A stretch of 53,538 nt of DNA from Anaerolineales bacterium UBA1429. GTDB taxonomy: Bacteria; Chloroflexota; Anaerolineae; UBA1429. The stretch covers positions 4,762 through 58,299 of the forward strand of contig DCTX01000065.1 in assembly GCA_002329325.1 (NCBI GenBank). Reading direction: 5' to 3'. Under the pieces are notes generated by a model. That model worked only from the letters and a program-made list of their open reading frames with translations. It made no database searches and was not told the origin of the DNA. Below are positions 1 to 9,636 of the stretch, piece after piece. A program made the translations under genes and the position numbers. Within the stretch, counting starts at the first letter, position 1. Every line of letters begins with the position of its first letter.

Positions 1-2
1 CG

Positions 3-2411
3 CCGCTGAATGAGGAGGCGCTGGCGGCCCCGCCCACGATCCCCTCCAGCGTCATCGTGGACCAGCGCGGCGAGCGGCTGTACGAGTTGATCGATCCCCA
101 CGCCGGCGCCAAGCGCGCCATCCCGCTGGACCAGATCCCCCTGCACCTGCGCCAGGCCGTCATCGCCACGGAAGATGCCTCCTTTTACCAGAATCCGGGC
201 TTTAGCCCCACGGCCATCCTGCGCGCCCTGTGGCTGAACCTCAGCCAGGGGGAGATCGTCTCTGGCGCCAGCACCATCACCCAGCAGGTGGTGCGGCAAT
301 TGCTGTTGCCCGAGGAGCGGTACGAGCAGAGCCTGAGCCGCAAGGTGCGCGAGGCCTGGCTGGCCTTTCGCCTGACGCGCACCCTCCCCAAGGACGAGAT
401 CCTGGCCCTGTACCTGAACGAGTCCTACTTTGGCAATCTGGCCTATGGCGTGGATGCCGCTGCACGGGCGTACTTTGCCAAACCCGCCGTGGAGCTGAAC
501 CTGGCCGAATCCGCCATGCTGGCCGGGTTGCTGCAGGCCCCCGACCCCTACAACCCCCTCACCCACCCCGAGGCGGCCAAGGCGCGCCAGGCCACCGTCC
601 TGGAGCTGATGGTTCGGGCGGGATATATCACCTCCGAGGCCGCCGAGCTGGCCGCCCGCGAGCCCCTGCGCTACGGCGGCGAGCCCCTGGGGATCCGCGC
701 GCCCCACTTTACGCTGCTGGTCCGCGAGGAGCTGGGGAGCCTGCTGGGAGAGGACGTCGTGGCCCAGGGCGGGCTCACCGTGCGCACCACCCTGGATTGG
801 GGCCTGCAGAGCGACGCCGAGGCCCAGGTGCGCCGCCACCTGGCCAAGTTGAACCAGCCGACCAGCCAGGTGCCCGGCCACCGGGTGCGCAACGCCGCCG
901 TGGTGGCGCTGGCGCCCGATGGCGCCGTGCGGGTGATGGTGGGCAGCCCGGACTACTTTGACGCGTCGATAGATGGCGCGGTCAACGCCACCCTGGCATT
1001 ACGTCAACCCGGCTCGGCCCTCAAGCCGTTCACCTACGCGGCGGCCTTTGAGCGCGGCATGTCGCCCGCCACCGTAGTCTCGGATGTGCGCACTGTGTTC
1101 CAGACCGCCGAGGGCGAGGCCTATGTGCCCGTCAACTATGACTTTACCTTCCGCGGGCCCGTGTCGCTGCGTGAGGCCCTGGGTTCCTCGTACAACGTGG
1201 TCGCTGTGCGGGTGCTGGATCGCATCGGCATCCAGGCCCTGCCAGACATGGCCCAGCGCGTCGGCATTGACACGCTGTCCCATCCCGAGCGCCAGGGGCT
1301 GGCCCTCACCCTGGGCGGCGCCGAGGTACGCCTGCTGCAGCTGACGGGGGCCTACGCCACCCTGGCCCAGGGAGGCGTCCTCGTACAGCCCTACCTGATC
1401 GAGGAGGTGCGCGACGCCCAGGGCGCCGTGCTCTATCGGCACACGCCCCCCGAGCCGCAGCAGGCCATGGATCCCCGCATCGCCTACCTGGTGACGGACG
1501 TCCTGGCCGACCCCAAGGCCCGCATCCCCAGCTTCGGCTATGGCAGCGTGCTGGAGCTGCCCTTCCCGGCGGCAGTCAAGACCGGAACCACGAACAACTG
1601 GCGCGACAACTGGACCCTGGGCTACACGACCGAGTGGACCGTCGGAGTCTGGGTGGGCAATGCCGATGGCTCGCCCATGGAACAGGCCACGGGGATCACC
1701 GGGGCGGCGCCCATCTGGAACGCCCTCATGCGGCGCCTGCATCGCACCGCGCCGCGACCCTTTGCGCGGCCCGAGGGCCTTGTGGAGGTCCAGGTCTGCG
1801 CCGAATCGGGCAAGCTTCCGGGGCCCGCCTGCACCCATCTTCGCCAGGAGCTCTTTCTGCCGGAGAATGTGCCCACCGAGACGTGCGACATGCACCGTCT
1901 GGTGGAGCTGGACGCCCTCACGGGTGCCCTGGCCGACGAGGACACGCCCGAGGAGCGCCGCATCCTGCGCGCCGTGACCTACTGGCCGCCCGACGCGCTG
2001 GCCTGGGCTGCGGACCAGGGTCTGCCGATGCCGCCCGAGGCGGCGCCGGCGCCCGGCGATGCGACCGCCGATCGCGCCCAGGCGGCCGAGGGCCAAGGCA
2101 TGCTCTACTTTGCCTCGCCCGACCCGCGTGCGGTGTATCGCCTCTCGGCCGAGCTGCCACCCGAGCATCAGCAGATCCAGGTGACGGTCGTGTGCCCCCG
2201 GTGCGCAGCGGGCGACGAGCTGCGCCTCTGGCTGGGCGACGAGCTGCTCCAGGTGTGGACGGCCCCGCCCTATCGCGCCCTATGGCAGTTGGTCGAGGGG
2301 GAACATGCATTCATTGTCACACGTCATAGTTCAGAAGAGAAACAAATCGAGAGCGCATCCGTAGAGATCGCTGTGCTTGCCGAGACATTCACAAGAGGTG
2401 AGGCGCCATGA
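3..2411 (+). CDS. pbpC: Penicillin-binding protein 1C, 5'-truncated by window
   Basis: Bifunctional peptidoglycan glycosyltransferase/transpeptidase acting at the outer face of the membrane. The frame is open to the window edge, so the true start and membrane anchor lie upstream; the internal GTG at 57 is not the start. Order seen: a GT51 domain with the ATEDASFY and GASTITQQ motifs; a transpeptidase domain with SxxK (SALK, codon at about 1014), SxN (SSYN) and KTG (VKTGTTNNW); then a C-terminal PBP_C/BiPBP_C region. The usual His of the GT51 EDxxFxxHxG motif is Asn (FYQNPG). The stop overlaps the next gene by ATGA. The pairing with an alpha-2-macroglobulin gene matches the pbpC-yfhM pairing of E. 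coli, which strongly supports 1C rather than 1A. Confidence 0.93.
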   Translation, partial: PLNEEALAAPPTIPSSVIVDQRGERLYELIDPHAGAKRAIPLDQIPLHLRQAVIATEDASFYQNPGFSPTAILRALWLNLSQGEIVSGASTITQQVVRQLLLPEERYEQSLSRKVREAWLAFRLTRTLPKDEILALYLNESYFGNLAYGVDAAARAYFAKPAVELNLAESAMLAGLLQAPDPYNPLTHPEAAKARQATVLELMVRAGYITSEAAELAAREPLRYGGEPLGIRAPHFTLLVREELGSLLGEDVVAQGGLTVRTTLDWGLQSDAEAQVRRHLAKLNQPTSQVPGHRVRNAAVVALAPDGAVRVMVGSPDYFDASIDGAVNATLALRQPGSALKPFTYAAAFERGMSPATVVSDVRTVFQTAEGEAYVPVNYDFTFRGPVSLREALGSSYNVVAVRVLDRIGIQALPDMAQRVGIDTLSHPERQGLALTLGGAEVRLLQLTGAYATLAQGGVLVQPYLIEEVRDAQGAVLYRHTPPEPQQAMDPRIAYLVTDVLADPKARIPSFGYGSVLELPFPAAVKTGTTNNWRDNWTLGYTTEWTVGVWVGNADGSPMEQATGITGAAPIWNALMRRLHRTAPRPFARPEGLVEVQVCAESGKLPGPACTHLRQELFLPENVPTETCDMHRLVELDALTGALADEDTPEERRILRAVTYWPPDALAWAADQGLPMPPEAAPAPGDATADRAQAAEGQGMLYFASPDPRAVYRLSAELPPEHQQIQVTVVCPRCAAGDELRLWLGDELLQVWTAPPYRALWQLVEGEHAFIVTRHSSEEKQIESASVEIAVLAETFTRGEAP

Positions 2412-5400
2412 GACGAAGATTTGTACTCCTGCTGGGTTTGCTTCTGCTGCTCGCCACTCTGGCAGGTTGCCAGACTGGGAGCCCCCTTCCCACGCCTGTG
2501 CCCTCGCTGCAGGTCGGCGTGCCGCCCACGTCACCGCCCGAGGCAATCGGCACAGCGCAGCCCGATGCCACAGCGACGCCGCTGCCGCCCCTGGCGCCGC
2601 GTCTGTTGAGCCAGGCGCCCGCCCCCGGTGAGGAGCTGGCCCTGGATGGCGCCCTCGAGCTGGTGTTCGACCAGCCCATGGATCGCGCCAGCGTCGAGGC
2701 GGCCCTCAGCCTGACGCCCGAACTCGCCGGGGCCATCGAATGGCCCACCGATGACACGCTCCGGTTCGTGCCGGCGGCGGGGGTCTGGGAGCGAGATCGC
2801 GTCTATGGCGTGACTCTGGCGGCCAGCGCCAGGTCCGCCACGCAGCTCGAGCTCGCGCGCGAGATCAGCTTCCACTTTCGGACCGTGGGCTACCTCGAGG
2901 TGGCCGACGTGTTCCCGCGCCCCGAGAGCGAGGACGTGGATCCCGCCACGCCCATCACCATCGTCTTCAACCGGCCGGTGGTGCCCCTGACGGCGATCCA
3001 GTCGCAGGGCGAGCTGCCCGATCCGCTGCGCCTCAACCCCGAGGCCCCCGGCAAAGGCGCCTGGGTGAGCACCTCGGTCTATCGCTTTGCGCCCGCCGAG
3101 CGCCTGCTGGCAGGCACCACCTACACCGTCGCGCTGGACGCGGACCTGGAGGCCTCTGGGGCAACGCTGAAGGAGGGCTATGCGTGGTCTTTCGCCACCC
3201 AGCAGCCCGCCGTCATCGCCGTCCTGCCCTTTGCCCAGGCCTCGCTGGTGGATCCCTCCACGGCCATCACCCTGACCTTCAACCAGGCCATGGATGCCGA
3301 CTCGGTCGAGGAGCGCTTCACCCTCTCACAGGCCGCCACCGGCGAACCGGTCAGCGGCGAGATCGCCTGGGAGGACCTGTCGCTGCGCTTTACGCCCGAT
3401 GAGCCATTGCTCCGCGGGGCGGACTATGCCATCGCCTTGGCCGCCGGAGCCCAGGCCGCCGAGGGTGAGGCCACCATCCAGCGAGAGGGCACCTGGCGCT
3501 TTCAGGTAGCCCCCCTGCCCCGGGTCGTGCGCAGCGTGCCCGCCCAGGGCGAGACCTCCGTGGATCTGTGGCAATCGCTGCAAATCAACTTCTCCGCGCC
3601 CATGGACGCGGCGTCGGTCAAGGAGAGCCTCACCATCACCCCGACCGTCAACACTTACCAGTTCTGGCAGAACGATGACACCGAGCTGTGGATCTCTCTC
3701 GGTTTTCGGCCTTCGACGCGGTACACCGTCACCATCACCAGCGAGGCGACCGATCGCTTCGGCGTGGCGCTGGCGGAGCCCTACGTCCTGAGCTTTGTGA
3801 CGCGCGCCGAAGAGCCTTCCGTGAGCCTGCTCACCCAGGGGCCGGTGGGCGTGTACAACAGCTACACCGACGATAGCATCTCGGTGCGGCACGTGAACGT
3901 CTCGCGGGTGGATCTGGAGCTCTATGCCCTCTCCGCCGACGGCCTCCTGGATCTGACCCGCGACGGCGGCTGGCCCGACTGGAATCGCTTCCAGGCACGC
4001 CCCCAGGATCTGATCGCCTCCTGGTCGCAGCGGACCGCAGGCGCGCTGAACGAGACGCGCACCTTTACCACGCGCCTGGCGCCTGACATGCCGGGGCGAT
4101 TGCCCTCGGGCATCTATGTCCTGCGCGCGATGGCGCCCGAGGCGTCTCATGTCGAGCATCATGTCCTGGTCGTCACGCCCATGAACGTGACCCTCAAGAC
4201 GGCGCCGGACATGGCGTTGGTGTGGGTCACCGATCTGAGCGATGGCGCGCCCATGGCCGATGTCGAGGTCGTGCTCTATGGCAACACGGGGCGCGAGGCC
4301 GATCGAGGCCGCACCGATGCCGACGGCCTCCTCACCCTGGATGTCCCTGAGCAGGGGCTGTGGGAGAGCTTGCTGGCCATCGCCTACGACGGCGAGGCCA
4401 TCGGCGCTGCCCAGAACCAGTGGAGCGACGGCATCTCGCCGTGGTACTATGACCTCCCCGTCTCCTGGGAAGTGCGTCCCTACACCGGCTACTTTTACAC
4501 CGAGCGCCGCATCTACCGACCCGGCCAGACGGTCTTCTTCAAGGGCTTCTTGCGGGCCGATGACGACGCGCACTATAGCTTGCCCCCCGCCGATGTCCCG
4601 GTGCAGGTAGTGCTCATGGATTCCCAGGGACGTCAGGTGTGGCAGGATACCCTGAGCCTCAACGACGTGGGTTCGGTCGACGGGCAGGTGCTCCTGGGAG
4701 AGGACGCCCCCCTGGGCTACTATGTCCTCACGTTCACCTTTGGCGACCAGTACTTTGAGGCGCCTTTCCAGGTGGCCGAGTACCGACGCCCCGAGTTCCA
4801 GGTAACCGTTGAGACGGATCAGGCCGAGTGCGTGGCAGGCACGTCGCTGCAGGTCGACCTGGCGGCCGAGTTCTTCTTTGGCGGCCCCGTCTCCGATGCC
4901 GACGTGCTCTGGCGCGTCTTTGCCGAGCCGTACTACTTTGATCGCTACCAGGGCGATGGTTACTACAGCTTTGGCGACTATGGCATGGATGATCCCGAGG
5001 CGGGCACCCTCGACCTCGGTCTCCTGACCGAAGGTCGAGGGCGCACCGATGCCGACGGCCACCTGACGGTGACGGTGCCCACCGAGCTGCAGGGCTCCCA
5101 GAGCCGCCGGTTCGTCATCCAGGTCTCTGTGGTGGATATCAACAATCAGGAGATCACGGGCCAGGCCTCGGCCATCGTGCATCGGGGCGGGCTGTACGTG
5201 GGCCTGACGGCCGAGAGCTATGTGGGCACATCTGGCAAGCCCATGGCCATCGGTGTGTTGACGGTGGATACCCAGGGCCAGACCCTGGCGCGCCGCTCGG
5301 TGGAGCTGGTGGTTTCGCGCGTCGAATGGCTGAGCGTGCAGCAGCGCGGCGCCGACGGCAACTACTACTGGGAGAACGAGGTGCGCAGCACGCCTGTGCA

Positions 5401-8320
5401 CACCGAGACCGTGCTGACCGACGCCAAGGGCCAGGCGCGCCTGACCTTCGTCCCCAGCCAGGGCGGCACCTACAAGGTGGCGGCTCGGGCAACGGACGAG
5501 GCGGGGAACGTGGTGCGCAGCGCCCTCTATGTCTGGGTCAGCGACCGGACGTTCGTCAACTGGGGCCAGGAGGACAACAATCGCATCGAGCTGGTGGCGG
5601 ACAAAAAGAGCTACGCGCCCGGCGATACGGCTTCCATCCTGATCCCCTCGCCCTTCCAGGAGCCAGTGACCGCCCTGTTGACCATCGAGCGCGGCACCAT
5701 CCTGGAGTACCGGCTGATCGAGCTGGAGAGCAACAGCGAGTTGCTCGAGCTGCCCATCCTGCCTGAATACGCGCCCAACGTCTTTGTCTCGGTCGTCTTG
5801 GTGCGCGGCATGGGTGACGATGTGCGCGATCCGGGCTTCCGCCTGGGTTATGTCATGCTGCCCGTCTCGCCGAAGCAGCAAGAGCTGCAGGTCACCATCA
5901 CGCCCGATAGCGCCGATGGCTACCAGCCTCGCGACGAGGCGACCTTCACCATCCAGGTGAGCGACTATGCCGGGCGTCCGGCCCAGGCCGAAGTCGCCGT
6001 GCAGATGGTGGACCTGGCCATCGAGAGCCTGGTCGGCGGCGAACCGCCCGACATCGTGGCCGCCTTCTACGGCGAGCGCGGGCTGGCGGTGAACACGGCC
6101 CTCTCGCTGGTGCGCCGACGCGCGCCCGAGGTGCCAGATGTTGCCGGCAAGGAGGGCAAAGGCGGCGGCGGTGGCGATGGCAGCGGCGAAGGCCTGCGTA
6201 CCGAGTTCCCGGATACGGCCCTCTGGCTGCCCTCGGTCCGCACAGGCGCCGATGGCACCGCGACCGTCAGCGTCACGCTGCCGGACAACCTGACCACGTG
6301 GCGTGTCACCGCCCAGGCCGTGACCGAGTCTACGCTGGTGGGTCGGGGCCAGGCGGACATCGTCAGCAACCTGGAGATCATGATCCGTCCCTCGGTGCCC
6401 CGCTTCCTGGTGATCGACGACGAGCCGACGCTGGGCGCCGTGATCCACAACAATACCGCCGAGGATCTCGAGATCCAGGTGGCGCTGGAGGCGACCGGCC
6501 TCATGTTCTTCAACGCCAACCAGACGATCCCGGTGCCTGCGGGCGGCCGCCGCACCGTCCAGTGGCCGGCCACGGTTGCGCCGGTCGATGAGGTGCAGCT
6601 CACCTACACCGCCCAGGCCGGCGGGCATCGCGATGCCACGCGCATCACCATCCCCGTCTACCACGCCAGCACGCCAGAAGTGGTGGGCACCTCGGGCGTG
6701 GTGGAGGATCGGGTGATCGAGGCGCTGCGGCTGCCCGAGGAGGTCATGTCGCGCCAGGGCGGGCTCACCGTGAACCTGGAGCCCTCGCTGGCCGCCAGCA
6801 TGCGCGCGGGCCTCGAGTACCTGGAGACCTACCCCTACGGCTGCATCGAGCAGACGGTCAGCAGCTTCTTGCCCAACGTGGCCACCTTCCGCGCCCTGGC
6901 GGACCTGGGTATCCGGGATGCCAAGCTGGCGGCGCGGCTGCCACAGCAGGTAGCCATCGGACTGCAGCGGCTCTATGCGCTGCAGGGCCCCGATGGCGGC
7001 TGGGGCTGGTGGGGCGACCGCGATAGCTCGCCGCTGATCAGCGCCTATGTCCTGTTCGGCATGGCCCAGGCCCGCGAGGCCGGCTTTATCGTGGACGCCA
7101 GCAGCATGGATCGCGCCGTGGCGTACCTGTACAACTGGCTGAATGACACCCAGCCCGTCTCGCAGGATCACTACAACACGCGCGCCGCGGTGCTGTACGC
7201 CCTGGCCGAGGCCGATCAAGGGGACCTGGCCCGCGCCGTGGCCCTGTTCGACGACCGCAGCCAGCTCTCGCTCTTTGCCAAGGCCTACCTGGCCATGACG
7301 CTCCACCTGCTGGAGCCCGATGAGGCCGCCCGCGTGGAGGTCCTGGAGAACGAGTTCGTGGAGGCGGCCATGCTCAGCGCCACGGGCATGCACTGGCAAG
7401 AGACGTCCCACAGCCCCTGGCAGATGAGCACCGACACGCGCACCAACGCCATGGTGCTGCGCGCCCTGGTCTGGCTGGATCCGGAGCAGGCGCTGCTGCC
7501 CCAGGCGGTGCGCTGGTTGACCATGGCCCGCTCCTCAGGCCGCTGGGAGACCACCCAGGAGAACGTCTGGGCGATCCTGGCGCTGACGGACTATATGGTC
7601 GCCACCGGCGAGCTGCAGGCCGACTATGGCTATAGCCTGAGCCTCAACGGCGTCGAGCAGGTCGCCGGGCAGGTCACGCCCGCAACGGTGACCCAGCCGG
7701 TGACGGCCAGCCTGCCCATCGAAGAGCTCACGCCCGGCCAGGATAGCTACGTCCTGATCGAGCGCCAGCCTGAGGACGCCGCCGGACGGCTATACTACAG
7801 CGCCTTCCTGCAGTACTACCTGCCCACCGAGCGGATCCAGCCGCTGGATCGCGGGGTCATCGTCTACAGGGAGTACAGCCTGGCCGACGACCCGGACAGG
7901 CCCATCACCAGCGCGCGGGTCAACGACATCGTCAAAGTCAAGCTGACCCTCATCGCGCCCCACGATGTCTACTACCTGGTGCTGGAGGATGCCTATCCCG
8001 CAGGGTGCGAGGGGGTCGACACGAGCCTGGCCACCACGCGCCGTGTGGAGGAGATGGACCCGGGCCTTGAGCCCGTCATCGAGAGCGAGTGGGACTATGA
8101 CTACTGGTGGTTCACCCACTGGCCGACCCACACCGAGATGCGCGACGAGAAGCTGGTGCTCTTTGCCAGCGAACTGGCCCGCGGAACCTACCAGTTCCAG
8201 TACCAGTTGCGCTGCACGACCCCTGGCTTCTTCCGGGTGATGCCGGCGCTGGCCTACCAGATGTACGAGCCCGACGTGTTCGGCCGCAGCGAGGGGCTGA
8301 TCTTTGAGGTGCAGCCATAG
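2408..8320 (+). CDS. Bacterial alpha-2-macroglobulin lipoprotein (YfhM-type)
   Basis: A 1970-aa protease-trapping protein, thought in this family to protect the envelope from foreign peptidases. The N-terminus is a lipoprotein signal with lipobox LAGC (Cys about residue 21), followed by a Pro/Thr-rich spacer and repeated beta-sandwich (MG/Ig-like) domains. A Gly-rich insert (about residues 1250-1260) precedes the A2M domain. The thioester motif GCIEQ (Cys about residue 1479) is intact and lies in the alpha/alpha thioester domain, so the protein should form the reactive thioester. The start codon overlaps the pbpC stop (ATGA), implying translational coupling with the cell-wall synthase that repairs peptidoglycan. 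Length fits the family (1500-2000 aa). Confidence 0.93.
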   Translation: MRRRFVLLLGLLLLLATLAGCQTGSPLPTPVPSLQVGVPPTSPPEAIGTAQPDATATPLPPLAPRLLSQAPAPGEELALDGALELVFDQPMDRASVEAALSLTPELAGAIEWPTDDTLRFVPAAGVWERDRVYGVTLAASARSATQLELAREISFHFRTVGYLEVADVFPRPESEDVDPATPITIVFNRPVVPLTAIQSQGELPDPLRLNPEAPGKGAWVSTSVYRFAPAERLLAGTTYTVALDADLEASGATLKEGYAWSFATQQPAVIAVLPFAQASLVDPSTAITLTFNQAMDADSVEERFTLSQAATGEPVSGEIAWEDLSLRFTPDEPLLRGADYAIALAAGAQAAEGEATIQREGTWRFQVAPLPRVVRSVPAQGETSVDLWQSLQINFSAPMDAASVKESLTITPTVNTYQFWQNDDTELWISLGFRPSTRYTVTITSEATDRFGVALAEPYVLSFVTRAEEPSVSLLTQGPVGVYNSYTDDSISVRHVNVSRVDLELYALSADGLLDLTRDGGWPDWNRFQARPQDLIASWSQRTAGALNETRTFTTRLAPDMPGRLPSGIYVLRAMAPEASHVEHHVLVVTPMNVTLKTAPDMALVWVTDLSDGAPMADVEVVLYGNTGREADRGRTDADGLLTLDVPEQGLWESLLAIAYDGEAIGAAQNQWSDGISPWYYDLPVSWEVRPYTGYFYTERRIYRPGQTVFFKGFLRADDDAHYSLPPADVPVQVVLMDSQGRQVWQDTLSLNDVGSVDGQVLLGEDAPLGYYVLTFTFGDQYFEAPFQVAEYRRPEFQVTVETDQAECVAGTSLQVDLAAEFFFGGPVSDADVLWRVFAEPYYFDRYQGDGYYSFGDYGMDDPEAGTLDLGLLTEGRGRTDADGHLTVTVPTELQGSQSRRFVIQVSVVDINNQEITGQASAIVHRGGLYVGLTAESYVGTSGKPMAIGVLTVDTQGQTLARRSVELVVSRVEWLSVQQRGADGNYYWENEVRSTPVHTETVLTDAKGQARLTFVPSQGGTYKVAARATDEAGNVVRSALYVWVSDRTFVNWGQEDNNRIELVADKKSYAPGDTASILIPSPFQEPVTALLTIERGTILEYRLIELESNSELLELPILPEYAPNVFVSVVLVRGMGDDVRDPGFRLGYVMLPVSPKQQELQVTITPDSADGYQPRDEATFTIQVSDYAGRPAQAEVAVQMVDLAIESLVGGEPPDIVAAFYGERGLAVNTALSLVRRRAPEVPDVAGKEGKGGGGGDGSGEGLRTEFPDTALWLPSVRTGADGTATVSVTLPDNLTTWRVTAQAVTESTLVGRGQADIVSNLEIMIRPSVPRFLVIDDEPTLGAVIHNNTAEDLEIQVALEATGLMFFNANQTIPVPAGGRRTVQWPATVAPVDEVQLTYTAQAGGHRDATRITIPVYHASTPEVVGTSGVVEDRVIEALRLPEEVMSRQGGLTVNLEPSLAASMRAGLEYLETYPYGCIEQTVSSFLPNVATFRALADLGIRDAKLAARLPQQVAIGLQRLYALQGPDGGWGWWGDRDSSPLISAYVLFGMAQAREAGFIVDASSMDRAVAYLYNWLNDTQPVSQDHYNTRAAVLYALAEADQGDLARAVALFDDRSQLSLFAKAYLAMTLHLLEPDEAARVEVLENEFVEAAMLSATGMHWQETSHSPWQMSTDTRTNAMVLRALVWLDPEQALLPQAVRWLTMARSSGRWETTQENVWAILALTDYMVATGELQADYGYSLSLNGVEQVAGQVTPATVTQPVTASLPIEELTPGQDSYVLIERQPEDAAGRLYYSAFLQYYLPTERIQPLDRGVIVYREYSLADDPDRPITSARVNDIVKVKLTLIAPHDVYYLVLEDAYPAGCEGVDTSLATTRRVEEMDPGLEPVIESEWDYDYWWFTHWPTHTEMRDEKLVLFASELARGTYQFQYQLRCTTPGFFRVMPALAYQMYEPDVFGRSEGLIFEVQP

Positions 8321-8340
8321 CTGCCCAATACGCGTAGCAC

Positions 8341-8374
8341 AAGGGGGGGCACGGCGAGAGCCATGCCCCCCCTT
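8341..8374 (+). terminator. Hairpin after the alpha-2-macroglobulin gene
   Basis: A perfect 11-bp inverted repeat (8341-8351 with 8364-8374; AAGGGGGGGCA and its complement) lies 20 bp past the stop codon. There is no T-run after it, so it may be a weak or factor-assisted terminator. Confidence 0.5.
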
Positions 8375-8486
8375 GCCGTCCGCCGCGCCCACACAAACGC
8401 CTCTGTCAGCACGGGCGAGAGAGCGCCTGGCTGTTGCGCTGCCCTCGCCCCGATCAGAACGGCGCGCCTCGGTGTGTCGGCCCAAC

Positions 8487-8515
8487 TTGAGTTCTGGCCG
8501 CGTCCGCGGTACCAT
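8487..8515 (+). promoter_or_regulatory. Putative promoter of trxB
   Basis: TTGAGT (8487-8492), a 17-bp spacer, then TACCAT (8510-8515). The same TACCAT -10 with a 17-bp spacer recurs before the tRNA-Met gene and the O-antigen ligase gene. Confidence 0.5.
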
Positions 8516-8557
8516 GTAGCGCGTCAGAACATGGATGCACGCCTGGGGGAGGGACAG

Positions 8558-9574
8558 ATGGGCGAGATGTCGTTTTCGCTGGACTTGAGCCGCCTGCAGC
8601 AGGAGGCGCCCGGCCAGGTCGCCGAGGATGAGACCGTTCGCGAGCTGGTCATCATCGGTGCGGGCCCGGCGGGCCTCACAGCGGGCCTGTATGCAGGGCG
8701 CGCCCAGCTCCGGCCGCTGATCCTGGTGGGCCAATCGCTGGGCGGCCAGGCGGCCACAACCAGCGAGATGGAGAACTACCCGGGGTTCCCCGAGGGCATC
8801 GGCGGCATGGCCCTGGCCCAGCAGATGGCCGACCATGCCAAACGCTTTGGCGCCGAGATCCTCTATGAGGAGGTCACGCGGGTCGATCTCTCCCGCGACC
8901 CCTTTGTGGTCGAGACCTACGGCCCCACCTACCGGGCCCGGAGCCTGATCATCTGCACCGGCGCCTCGCCCCGCAAGTTGGGGGTGCCCGGCGAAGACAA
9001 GTTCGTCGGACGCGGCGTGTCGTTCTGCGCCACCTGCGACGGCTTCTTTTACAGGGACAAGCGCATCGTCGTCGTGGGCGGCGGCGATAGCGCCGTGGAT
9101 GAGAGCCTCTACCTGACGCGCTTTGCCCGCGAGGTCACCATCGTTCACCGCCGCGACAAGCTGCGCGCCAGCCCCATCCTGGAGGGACGCGCCCGCAGCA
9201 ACGACAAGATCCGCTTCGTGTGGAATTCGGTCGTGGAGGAGATCCTGGGCGAGAGCTCCGTCAGCGGGGTGCGCCTGCGCAACGTGCAGACGGACGGGCT
9301 TTCCACGCTAGAAGCCGACGGTGTGTTCGTGTATGTGGGCCTGGTGCCCAACACCTGGCTCTTCAAGGGGCAACTTGACCTCACCCCTGAGGGCTACATC
9401 GTCACAGACAAGCGCCAGCGCACCAGCGTTCCCGGGGTCTATGCGGCGGGGGACGTCCAGGACCCCTGGTTCCGCCAGACGGTGATCGCCGCCGGGGCAG
9501 GCGCCGCCGCCGCCATCGAGGCTGAGCGCTACCTGAGCGAGAAAGCCTACGAGGAGCAGCATCACACCGAGTAA
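8558..9574 (+). CDS. trxB: Thioredoxin reductase
   Basis: A 338-aa FAD/NADPH flavoprotein that reduces thioredoxin in the cytoplasm. Visible are the FAD-binding GAGPAGL (about residue 34), the redox-active CATC (Cys157 and Cys160), the NADPH-binding GGGDSA and the C-terminal FAD motif with AAGDV. I chose ATG 8558 because GGGGGAGGG sits just upstream; in-frame ATGs at 8531 and 8567 are alternatives, and the frame stays open back to 8363 without homology-like sequence. The N-terminus is about 25 residues longer than E. coli TrxB. It has its own promoter and no thioredoxin gene beside it. Confidence 0.93.
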   Translation: MGEMSFSLDLSRLQQEAPGQVAEDETVRELVIIGAGPAGLTAGLYAGRAQLRPLILVGQSLGGQAATTSEMENYPGFPEGIGGMALAQQMADHAKRFGAEILYEEVTRVDLSRDPFVVETYGPTYRARSLIICTGASPRKLGVPGEDKFVGRGVSFCATCDGFFYRDKRIVVVGGGDSAVDESLYLTRFAREVTIVHRRDKLRASPILEGRARSNDKIRFVWNSVVEEILGESSVSGVRLRNVQTDGLSTLEADGVFVYVGLVPNTWLFKGQLDLTPEGYIVTDKRQRTSVPGVYAAGDVQDPWFRQTVIAAGAGAAAAIEAERYLSEKAYEEQHHTE

Positions 9575-9636
9575 TCCGATCCAGGGCAAAGACACCAAGG
9601 CGCCTTGGGCGCCGGCGAAGGGCAGCGACCAGCCAT

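Noticed and set aside
3326..7411. A 1361-aa open frame on the minus strand
   Set aside because: It lies opposite the alpha-2-macroglobulin gene, whose motifs are clear; long antisense frames are expected at this GC content and codon bias. The same applies to 17773-19695, 32478-34607 and 35001-37148 on the plus strand.
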